Source: Entrophospora sp. SA101 (taxonomy: Eukaryota; Glomeromycota; Glomeromycetes; Entrophosporales; Entrophosporaceae). Taken from it: a stretch of 13,885 nucleotides of DNA. A program made the translations under genes and the position numbers. The number at the start of each line of letters is the position of its first letter. The stretch's first letter is position 1. The stretch is from NCBI GenBank assembly GCA_958430865.1, contig CAUDNR010002713.1, forward strand, positions 50,430-64,314, in the 5' to 3' direction. This document shows, piece by piece, positions 6,688 to 13,885 of the stretch. Below the pieces are notes generated by a model, which saw only the letters and a list, made by a program, of their open reading frames with translations, ran no database searches and was not told the DNA's origin.

Positions 6688-8671
6688 ATGCAATACAACC
6701 CTGTAGTTGTTGAACCACTTATGTAAGTCAAAAAAACATTCATTTTTAAAAATTTTCCATTATCTAAAGAATAAATTCTTTTATCAATAATGTTTTAGAT
6801 TATGCTGTCAATGTGGCATAGAGGTTTCACCAAATCCTTCAAATATGTGTATCAACTGCATTCGAAATGAGGTTGATATCACTGAAGGAATTCCAAAACA
6901 GGCGATTATACATTTTTGTCGTAATTGTGAAAGATATCTACAACCACCAACTATTTGGGTTAGTGCAGAGCTTGAAAGTAAGGAATTATTGGCCTTGTGT
7001 ATAAAGAAATTAAAAGGCTTGAATAAAGTACGATTGATTGATGCCGGATTTATATGGACAGAACCTCATTCAAAAAGAATTAAACTTAAACTCACTATAC
7101 AAAAAGAAGTATGACCCATTAATATTAATATTAAAATTAAAAATGACATAATAATATTAGTAATAATAAAAACAACTTATTTCATTTAAAAGGTTTTTGC
7201 ATCAACACTTATACAACAAATTTTTGAAGTAGAATTTGTTGTCAATCATCAACAATGTAATGATTGTACTAAAATAATGGCAAAGAATACATGGAAGGCA
7301 TTAGTTCAAGTTAGACAAAAAGTCAATCATAAAAGAACTTTTCTATTTTTAGAGCAACTTATACTTAAACATCATGCTCATAAAGATACAATCAATATAA
7401 AAGAAGTTAAAGATGGTCTTGATTTCTATTATTCTAATCGATCTCATGCCAACAAAATGGTAGAATTTTTAAATTCTGTTGTTCCTGTCAGGTAAACAAC
7501 AATATTATTACTATTATATTACATATTATATTATATCTATGATATTAATGGTGATTTTATTCTTAGAACTAAAACTTCTGAACAACTTATTTCAACTGAT
7601 ATTCATAATAATACTTCAAATTATAAATTTTCGCATTCAGTAGAAATAGTCCCAATATGTAAAGATGATTTAATCTGTTTACCATTGAAAATTTCTCGTT
7701 CACTTGGAAATATTAGGTTTGGTTTGTTTCAACAGCATTATTTCAATGTTATGATAAAATTTAAAAACAATTTAATTTTTTACAATAAAAATATACATAT
7801 ATAGTCAATTGGTTATTTGTTATCGTGTTGGAAATTCTATACATGTTATGGATCCAAATACACTGGCAGGTAAGTTACAATAGAAATAATAATAATGATT
7901 TTGGATAATATGATAACAATAATGATTATATAATTATTAGTATCTGAACTTGCAACTGCAACATATTGGAGGACACCATTTAATGCTTTGGCATCAGCAC
8001 AAAGTTTAACAGAATATTATGTGTTGGATGTTGAACCTTTACCTCAAGTTCGTGGAAAGGTAAATATTTTTATGTAACAAAAAAAACTAATACCAAAAAT
8101 ATATTTTAATATTATTTAATAACTAAATCATTACAAAAAATAGTATATGTTGGCAGAAGTTCAAGTAGCAAAATCAACAGATTTTGGTAGAAATGATCAA
8201 ACATATTTTGTCAGGACACATTTGGGCAATATTTTGAAATCAGGAGATTTGGCATTAGGATATGATCTAACTTCATCAAATTTTAATGATAATAATTATG
8301 ATTTATTGAAACACAGTGAAATACCTTATGTCATTCTAATCAAAAAATCATATTCAAATAAACGTAGAAAAAATAAACAAAGAAATTGGAAATTGTCATC
8401 TTTAAATAAAGAGAAAGAAATTGATAGTAAGAAGCAAGATTTATTGAAAAGTGAAATGGAATATGAATTGTTTTTAAGAGAATTGGAAGAAGATAGTGAA
8501 CTTAGACAAAATGTTAATTTATATAAAGTTAATAATGATAATACAACCAATAATATTAATAATAATGACCAAGCTAATGATCAAATGGAAGTTGACGAGG
8601 ACAATCTTGAGGATGATTTACCTGAAATTGGTATAGAAGAATTATTAGAAGATCTCACTCTTGAAGATTAA
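6688..8671 (+). CDS. NMD3: 60S ribosomal export protein NMD3, complete, seven exons
   Basis: Exons: 6688-6722, 6799-7108, 7193-7491, 7567-7716, 7805-7869, 7941-8059, 8144-8671. The spliced CDS is 1506 bases and encodes 501 residues, close to human NMD3 (503). NMD3 is the adaptor that links the nascent 60S subunit to the export receptor CRM1/Xpo1. It is released in the cytoplasm as uL16 is loaded, with Lsg1. Visible landmarks are the N-terminal zinc-binding pairs C14/C15-C17 (CCQCG), C29-C32, C52-C55 and C137-C140. Family blocks include QPPTIWV, KVRLIDAGFIWTEPHSKR, DGLDFYYS, SVEIVPICKDD and FVRTHLGN. A basic NLS-like stretch lies at about 393-409 (KRRKNKQRNWK), an Asn-rich insert at 456-472, and an export-signal-like IGIEELLEDLTL at 488-499. 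Introns are 71-88 bases, all GT-AG. Intron 4 uses the weak donor GTTTGG, chosen because only that joint keeps the LGNISQLVICYRV block. The start at 6688 was chosen because the joint at 6722/6799 restores the CCQCG zinc motif in frame. Confidence 0.96.
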
Positions 8672-9096
8672 AAATAATTTTGTTTTTTTTTAAAATTTTG
8701 TACTATCCTTTTGTCCCATTCATTACATAGAAAATTTTTATTATCATTTTTATAAATTGAATTTTATTATAAGCACTTTAATTTTTGTTTTTTAAAAAAT
8801 ATATATATATATCAAGTTCAATCATATACAAGGTCTTAAAATTCATACCATCTTTAATTCTCAAAAATCTAATTGTTGACTAAAAGGATTATCTTTATAT
8901 GGGGCATTCTGCAACAAAACCAGACAAAGTGAACATTTGTATTACCAAGAATTTCGGGGGTCAATAATGTTTGTTTGACACAGGGACAATGATTTTCTGC
9001 AGTGATGAAACACTAATTCCATCTGTGCTAAAAACAAATTCCGCGTGCATGCCATGCATTAAAAAACACTATTCTGCATAATTTCCATTATAATAT
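8672..9096. other. NMD3 downstream region and spacer, no gene seen
   Basis: The NMD3 3' end has T-rich sequence and no canonical AATAAA in the first 160 bases; a TATAAA near 8750 is the closest candidate. An AT microsatellite follows at about 8800-8812. The phrase ATTCTGC recurs at about 8906, 9071 and 9102, and GCATGCCATGCAT occurs near 9047. No coding frame was recognised. Confidence 0.5.
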
Positions 9097-9515
9097 TTAT
9101 GCATTCTGCGGTTTATACAGTTGTCATAATGTTGCTGCTTGTGGGATAGCACCACTTTCTTTACAATGTTTTCTAAAAAAAATTAAGTAACAAATCAACT
9201 TTTTCTAAAGGGATATCTGGTATAGCAAAGGCTTCAATTAAATCATGAATTATAATTTTTTTAGACTCAGAAGAAGAAAGAGAGGTAACAAGTGTTTGTT
9301 GAAGTTGACGTTGTTTATTTTCATACAGATTTTTCTTAGCTTTATGTGTTTTACTATTAAGGTGGTCATCAACCATTGACTTTTGTATCCAATCAACAGA
9401 ATGGTCACAAAATTACAAAATAAAATTCCATTGTCAATGCGAAATTCACCAGGATTTTCTTTTACTCTAGTATTGCAGTCAGGGAATATACCAAATATGG
9501 AATTACCAAATACTG
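9097..9515 (-). pseudogene. Broken CGGBP1-like zinc-finger domain of a hAT-type element
   Basis: Three minus-strand pieces line up with the N-terminal zinc-finger region shared by CGGBP1 and its parent hAT transposases. Piece one (to about 9413) has IFPDCNTRVKENPGEF, then GILFCNF. Piece two has CDHSVDWIQKSMVDDHLNSK, then THK, a helix, and IPDIPLEKVDLLLNFF. Piece three has RKHCKESGAIPQAATL, a TGA stop (9124-9126), then QLYKP. The C-x2-C and H-x5-H zinc ligands are all present, but a one-base loss in the A-run 9409-9412 falls between the two cysteines. A one-base gain in the A-run 9175-9182 ends piece two. No start codon and no transposase core follow. CGGBP1 itself is a vertebrate gene derived from such elements, so this should be read as a transposon relic and not as an orthologue. 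Confidence 0.75.
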
Positions 9516-9589
9516 TAATGATCGACCTTCTAGAATTTCATAGAATATGATAAACAATTGTGTTACATATGTATAAAATATATTAATTA

Positions 9590-9616
9590 CAGTGTGTAAT
9601 GAAAAAAATTGACCTC
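9590..9616. repeat. Left terminal inverted repeat of the Tc1 element
   Basis: 27 bases, beginning CAGTGTGTAATG and ending GACCTC, identical to the complement of 10837-10863. The preceding TA is the target duplication. Confidence 0.95.
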
Positions 9617-9723
9617 TGTTTATTTATAATAATTCAATAAATATTTATTTAAATTGAGCATACAATAGCTTGTTTAAAAACCTAAACCAAGAAATTTTAT
9701 TGATATATATATTAATAATTGAT

Positions 9724-10693
9724 TCATTTGCCATTACTATCAATTATCATCTGACAATGATTATTCATTGACGAAACAAGGTTAGACAACATATAGAACT
9801 TGGAATTTTTTCCCATTCCTCAACCAAATACTGCCACAACTCGCTAATATTTGCTGGCATATGCTTTTCTACATTATGTTTAACAATGCTCCATAGGTTT
9901 TCTATGGGATTAAGGTCTGGGCTGTTAGCTGGCCAATTGATGACTTCAGGGAAGTACTCATCAAGGAAATTTTTGGCAACCTGACTAGTATGCTTCGGGT
10001 CATTGTCTTGTTGGAATCTCCACTGCCTACCAAGCATCCTTCTGGTTTCTGGAAGGTGCTGGTGCAAAATTTCAACATAAAACTCTCCATTCATAATCTC
10101 AGTGAAGCAAAACAAGCTAGTCTTCCCTTTAACACAAAACCCGCCCCAGGCAAAGACTTTTTGTCGGTCTTTAGGAAGTGGCCGGATAGGTTTTGGACCC
10201 CTATATCATCATTTTATTGTGTTCCTAAACAGATGGAAGGCTGTTTCATCAGAAAACAAGGTCCTTTCCCAACTATCATTTAGGTGATTCCTAGCCCATT
10301 CAACTCACCTTGCCTTGTGATTAACAGTGAGCATTGGGGTACCAGTTGGAGGTGCATTTTTGTAGCCAAGCTCTTTCAATCTTCTCACTACAGCCATATG
10401 CAATACAGAATTTTCATATTGGATAATTTTATTGCCAGTGTTCGCAAAGATGTGGAACTGTCATTGCAAATGTATTGCTCAAGCTCATGCATCATTGCTG
10501 ATCCTATCTTTTTTAGATGGCCATTACCTCCCTTATGTGAAATATCTCTGGTTTCTTTTATTTTTTTAATATTATATTTGACTGTTGATAGGGGAATATT
10601 AGTTTTTGTGTGAAGTTCCTTTGGAGAATGTATTCCTTGGTTCCAATAATAAAGAAGTGTTGAACGTTGCAAATTGAGCTTGTTTGATGACAT
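9724..10693 (-). pseudogene. Tc1 transposase, disrupted by stops and frameshifts
   Basis: The gene starts at ATG 10693 with MSSNKLNLQRSTLLYYW. The N-terminal part (10693 to about 10420) has the paired-type helix-turn-helix layout (HSPKELHTKTNIPLSTVKYN). After a frameshift near 10415-10422, the frame reads MAVVRRLKELGYKNAPPTGT, then LFSDETAFHLF with the first catalytic D. Then follow FQQDNDPKHTS with the second D, and SPDLNPIENLW with the catalytic E. Exactly 34 residues separate the last D and E, the DD34E signature of Tc1. In-frame TGA codons lie at 10305-10307, 10209-10211 and 10206-10208. A further frame break near 9783-9787 leads to NLVSSMNNHCQM and a stop at 9724-9726. All key catalytic residues survive, but the gene cannot give a full-length protein. 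Confidence 0.92.
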
Positions 10694-10836
10694 TTTTTTA
10701 TGTTGACAAAACTAAGATTGATGGTTCAAAAAGTTTGTTTTTACAACACAGGGGTTTAGTATGATTGTTTGATTTAATTGGATGGGATTTTGTTGCTTAT
10801 TCGTGAAACTGTATGCTTTTGAATTTTGCATCATCG

Positions 10837-10863
10837 GAGGTCAATTTTTTTCATTACACACTG
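10837..10863. repeat. Right terminal inverted repeat of the Tc1 element
   Basis: 27 bases, the exact complement of 9590-9616, followed by the TA target duplication at 10864-10865. Confidence 0.95.
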
Positions 10864-11091
10864 TAAATAAGATCTAAAATTTGGAAACTAGTGCTTACTC
10901 ATTGTATCATACTATATAGTTTTTATCCCTAAACAAATTCATAAAAATTTGAACATGTATTGTTGCTCCTAGATGGTATTCAGGTAATATTTCTTTAAAA
11001 TAATTTTCATTTAAAACAAAATAGCCAGCACTAAATAGAAAAAATTATATTAATGATCATTTATGTTTTACTAAAATAAATAATAAAAATT

Positions 11092-11271
11092 TTAGACATA
11101 CAAAGTTTTGACAATGGAATATATAAAATCATTGATCGTTGATTGATAATCTAACTTTAAATTACTCATTGAGCTGAAGTTTGTTACAAAATCTATAGTG
11201 TCTTCAATTTTTTCTATGCCTTTGATGGTATCCAACATTTTCTCACCATCATTTAATTTTATCTCATTATT
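11092..11271 (-). other. Protein-like in-frame extension after the TGA of the six-exon gene
   Basis: Directly after the TGA at 11272-11274 the same frame stays open for 59 codons to TAA at 11092-11094. It reads NNEIKLNDGEKMLDTIKGIE, then KIEDTIDFVTNF and LDYQSTINDFIYSIVKTLYV. The composition is charged and amphipathic, unlike chance AT-rich translation, which is usually rich in N, K, I, Y and F without pattern. It probably belonged to the upstream gene. It could be lost through a nonsense change, reached by readthrough or joined by a splice I cannot place. Confidence 0.5.
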
Positions 11272-12113
11272 TCATAATATTTTTTTTGAACATTTTTGAA
11301 ATTTTTTTAAATGGAATTGTTTCATTTTTTTATCATCTTCCAAATCAATTATTGCCATATGGATTAAATCACTATTATTAATATAATAAAACAATAGTAA
11401 CATTAGTAATATTTTATGTTAAGTAACATAAATGTAATGCCAAAACATTACCAATCAGATGATTTTTTATAAATTTTAATAAGGTCCGGATATATCATCT
11501 TTAAATCCTGTTTTGATTATAATATTATATAGTTTTTATTATTGTTATTATTGGTGTAAATAATTAAATAAGTAAAATACGTACATTATTAATATCGGAA
11601 CCAAAAGATGGATCCTCGTCTAGCACTTCACTAAAGTTTATCACTAATGGACTCTAAAAGAAAATTTAAGAGAAATTTAGTGAGAATATTGAAAATTGTT
11701 GTTAATTAATGAAAAAGTCATTTTCATACTTCATCTTTGTTGTCATCATTGTCAACAGTATCAACACGACTCCTAAAAAATAAGTAAATACAAAAATTGA
11801 AAGTAATAAACAAGAAACAGTGCACACAACCACCACCACCTTTAAAAAAGAAAAACGTTTACTTGTAATATTCCTCCTGCTCATTTTTTTCCCGGGAAGC
11901 TTGCTTGCTTGAGCATCTTTTTTTTAAAAATAAAAATAAAAATCAGTTGGCAAAATAAAGGAGTAAATGCGCATCAATATATATATATATATATTAACTA
12001 GAGTGACGACGAGTGGCAAGCGATAACCACCACCAACATCCTTAAAACACTTACCCAGCGATGTCTTCTTGTTGAGTTTGTTTGGTTCTTTTTTTAGTAT
12101 TAGATTTTGACAT
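11272..12113 (-). CDS. Unrecognised six-exon gene, 126 aa up to an in-frame TGA
   Basis: Exons on the minus strand: 12113-12055, 11916-11863, 11772-11730, 11653-11585, 11507-11452, 11371-11272. Introns are 138, 90, 76, 77 and 80 bases, all GT-AG (donors GTAAGT, GTAAAC, GTATGA, GTACGT, GTAATG). Phases match at all five joints and the CDS sums to 381 bases, which is strong support for the model. The protein begins MSKSNTKKRTKQTQQEDIAG, with a basic polar N-terminus. An acidic stretch follows (SRVDTVDNDDNKDE, residues 39-52), then SPLVINFSEVLDEDPSFGSD, DLKMIYPDLIKIYKKSSDWC and DLIHMAIIDLEDDKKMKQFH. It has no signal peptide or membrane segment, so it is probably nuclear or cytosolic. Intron 1 contains an (AT)9 run at 11977-11994. 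I do not recognise the family. A short disordered N-terminus followed by helices would fit a small complex subunit, but this is a guess. Either the gene ends here or it has a nonsense change. Confidence 0.72.
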
Positions 12114-12527
12114 TTTTTATCAAAAGAAAAGATTGTGATGTACACATTGATTATTTATCCTATTGGTTTTTTTTTTGGTAGGACAGACACGAATTGATTT
12201 TTTTTTCTTTCTTGGAAAAACAATTTATTTTTTGACAGAGTCCAAGGTGACAAAACGTGAGTGTTGTTGTTTGGTTTGGTTTGGGTCTCCTAAAGAAACG
12301 TGTTAATAACTAACCAGGGGTACTATTTTTTATTTGATTGATATAATGTGTCTTTTAAATATTTTAATTGGGAAATCAAAACGCGCAACAGATCATTGCT
12401 GGGTAATTACAAGATTTTCATTGATAATATTTTGCTTTTCGTAATCAATAATATTAATAACATTAATATAAATATTATATTACAAGATGTCAAGGCAATA
12501 CATTGTTGAAAAAGAAACAACTCAAAT
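12114..12527. promoter_or_regulatory. Spacer between two divergent genes, presumed promoter region
   Basis: About 414 bases separate the ATG of the minus-strand six-exon gene (12113) from the plus-strand frame at 12528. A CCAAT motif on the minus strand lies at 12162-12166, about 50 bases upstream of the minus ATG. T-rich runs flank it. There is an ACGCGC patch near 12381. Shared promoter use is inferred from the layout only. Confidence 0.35.
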
Positions 12528-12935
12528 ATGCAACGTTTGATTATCGGAAATTGGCAGGTGTTGAAGCACGCACACCACCTTGAACACATACAGTCATTCT
12601 CATCTTCCTTGTATCATGTACAAAAGGCTAATCTGACCTGCATTCCTCGAAGATACAATGATGCAACTGAACTCCAGGGGGGACCGCATGGCCTGGAGTT
12701 TACCAAGGCTGTATCAATCGTCAAGGATGCTTTCACTAATCTTCCCCCAGAGAAGGCTGCTGGCACGCTAGCCAAAAAGTTGCCTCCAACGATTCCACCT
12801 CTAGGGCAAGGATGGCACTGTGACCAAGCCACAACTCTGCTGATGAATATTATGAGAATCTGCAACTTGTTTCAAGCACAGGAAGTCACAATTCAGAGCA
12901 GGGTTTGTGGCCCTGAAATTGCATTTGTGCTCTGA
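12528..12935 (+). CDS. Orphan 135-codon frame in a GC-rich island
   Basis: The frame runs from ATG 12528 to TGA 12933-12935, with an in-frame stop shortly upstream near 12508. It begins MQRLIIGNWQVLKHAHHLEH. Further on are SSSLYHVQKANLTCIPRRYN, LQGGPHGLEFTKAVSIVKDA, NLPPEKAAGTLAKKLPPTIP and WHCDQATTLLMNIMRICNLF. The amino-acid mix is balanced and unlike chance AT-rich translation. The DNA at 12661-12840 has 97 G/C in 180 bases, far above the surroundings, which points to foreign or transposon-derived coding DNA. I know no domain with this pattern. A shorter 83-codon frame on the opposite strand has a Cys/Gly-rich, less natural composition. It may be a gene, an exon or a transposon fragment. 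Confidence 0.45.
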   Translation: MQRLIIGNWQVLKHAHHLEHIQSFSSSLYHVQKANLTCIPRRYNDATELQGGPHGLEFTKAVSIVKDAFTNLPPEKAAGTLAKKLPPTIPPLGQGWHCDQATTLLMNIMRICNLFQAQEVTIQSRVCGPEIAFVL

Positions 12936-13885
12936 TGTTAAGAGGAAAGTTGTAAAATAGTGTTTTGTATAATCACTTTCCTAAATGCTCTGTTTTTCTT
13001 TAATTTGTTTTTTGAATGGGGGTAGGGTTGTTGGTGAGTAGGCATGCCACTAACAAAACAGTAACCCAGGACTCAAAACTCTGAATCCAGGAAAAAACCA
13101 AAACAGCAACCCAGGTTGCAACCTCCCAAGTTGCAGAATTTTCAAACCAGTTGCAGGTGCCAACTTTATTTTAGAGAGAGGTGATAACACAAAGCAATCA
13201 TCACACAAGCACCAGTTATCAGTGATCAATGCCTATATGGAAACAGCCAAGCCTGGTCTGAGAGAAGGATAAAGAAATGTTTTGTCCAAAGCCTTCCAAC
13301 ATGTGGGGGACCTTGCCTGTGGAAAAATCCACAGTTATGAGGCGTGTGAAAGCACATAACCACATGTTTGTGATAGGAAATTTTTATTAAATCTGATACC
13401 TGTGATCAACATCAGATTTACGAGTGACACATTATTAAAAGTTTCATTTATGCATGGCCTTGGTATTGTTACTACTTGGGTGATGCAATTGCTTGTTATG
13501 TAAATTATAACATCAAACATATTGAATAATAATCATGAATATTTGATGGATGGAGGCATTCACATACAAGGAAAGGATTAAATAAGCTAAGTCATGTTTA
13601 TTTTTATCTATATAATTAATTATATTTAAAATATACAATAAAAAAAATCCAAAACTGCACCGCTATGCCAATCAAGCTATCAAGCTGTTATGTTTGTGCA
13701 TGATTTAAAATCCTTTTGTGCTAATTTAGGGTCCCATCTTTCTTTGCTTATGTATAATCTATTGGTTCTCTTTTTACTGGTCGAATGATGCCAAATTGGG
13801 TAATGAGGAATATCAGAACCTGATATCTGACCAATATTCTTTAAAAAAATAATTGAGGTATTGGCATACTGATAAGATAATAATA
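12936..13885. other. Region with no gene seen; GC-richer to about 13370, then AT-rich
   Basis: From 13040 to 13370 the composition stays richer in G and C than the rest of the window. It has local repeats: AACAGTAACCCAGG and AACAGCAACCCAGG, and several copies of GTTGCA(G/A) at 13117-13156. A perfect 7-bp hairpin CTGTGGA/TCCACAG spans 13317-13334, and a 10-bp inverted repeat TAAATCTGAT/ATCAGATTTA spans 13388-13420. None has a recognised function. It may be the non-coding tail of the same inserted unit as the frame at 12528. The remainder is ordinary AT-rich sequence. Confidence 0.45.

Larger units (their letters stand above)
9590..10863 (-). mobile_element. Full-length but inactive Tc1-family transposon, 1274 bp
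   Basis: Perfect 27-bp terminal inverted repeats start CAGTGTGTAATG at both ends. Each end is flanked by TA (9588-9589 and 10864-10865), the canonical Tc1 target duplication. It carries one transposase gene in minus orientation that fills most of the element. Size, ends and the DD34E catalytic spacing all fit Tc1. Intact ends with a dead gene mean it could still be moved by a related transposase in trans. Confidence 0.93.

Noticed and set aside
6561..6743. Minus-strand 60-codon frame over NMD3 exon 1
   Set aside because: It overlaps the NMD3 leader, exon 1 and first donor site and owes its length to A-runs read as Phe; no motif supports it.
9990..10613. Plus-strand frames of about 60-109 codons across the Tc1 element
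   Set aside because: They are antisense to the transposase, whose catalytic motifs are on the minus strand; their composition has no independent support.
11272..11274. TGA as a selenocysteine codon
   Set aside because: No Cys- or redox-type context and no evident SECIS-like element were seen by eye; a nonsense change or natural end is simpler.
11702..12145. Minus-strand single-frame readings of 60 and 73 codons
   Set aside because: They read through introns of the six-exon gene, including the AT microsatellite, and are replaced by the spliced model.
12614..12865. 83-codon minus-strand frame in the GC-rich island
   Set aside because: It lies inside the longer plus-strand frame, which has more balanced amino-acid use; only one of the two is likely to be real and the shorter is less convincing.
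1..13885. Search for tRNA, rRNA, riboswitches or a defence or biosynthetic gene cluster
   Set aside because: No cloverleaf with a GTTCRA box, no rRNA-like block and no co-oriented gene set was found; the window is two host genes, a few orphan frames and transposon debris.

Overview
The window looks like nuclear DNA of an AT-rich, transposon-loaded eukaryote, most likely a fungus. Genes have short GT-AG introns of 71 to 138 bases, intergenic DNA is very AT-rich (some 60-base lines are only about 12% GC), and relics of hAT and Tc1/mariner DNA transposons are everywhere. The mix of hAT-like and Tc1 proteins recalls arbuscular mycorrhizal fungi (Rhizophagus and relatives). That assignment is an inference from memory of the families, not a database result.

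Layout. Positions 1-125 are the end of a pogo/Tc1-type element. Positions 593-1156 hold a tentative hAT transposase relic and a 179-bp hAT-type miniature element. A possible small membrane-protein gene lies at 2204-2386 (+). Next to it is a large broken hAT-like transposase gene (2489-4140, minus) carrying seven exact-length 12-residue repeats. From 4700 to 6400 there is a cluster of minisatellite-like repeats, a second hAT-type miniature element, an 89-bp tandem duplication, a TA-flanked palindromic MITE and an AT-rich foldback.

The clearest host gene is at 6688-8671 (+): a complete seven-exon NMD3, the 60S ribosomal subunit nuclear export adaptor. It translates to 501 residues with all its zinc-binding CxxC pairs and a C-terminal leucine-rich export-signal-like stretch. 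Downstream are a broken CGGBP1-like/hAT zinc-finger relic (9097-9515, minus) and a full-length but dead Tc1 element (9590-10863) with perfect 27-bp terminal repeats and TA target duplications.

The right part holds an unrecognised six-exon gene (11272-12113, minus). Its frame meets a TGA and then stays open and protein-like for 59 more codons. Facing away from it is an orphan 135-codon reading frame (12528-12935, +) inside a sharply GC-richer island (97 of 180 bases G or C at 12661-12840). The last 900 bases hold no gene I can support.

I found no defence island, CRISPR array, RNA gene or gene cluster acting as one pathway. The genes appear independent. The points most worth checking are the in-frame TGA, the GC-rich orphan frame and the repeat-bearing hAT-like protein.
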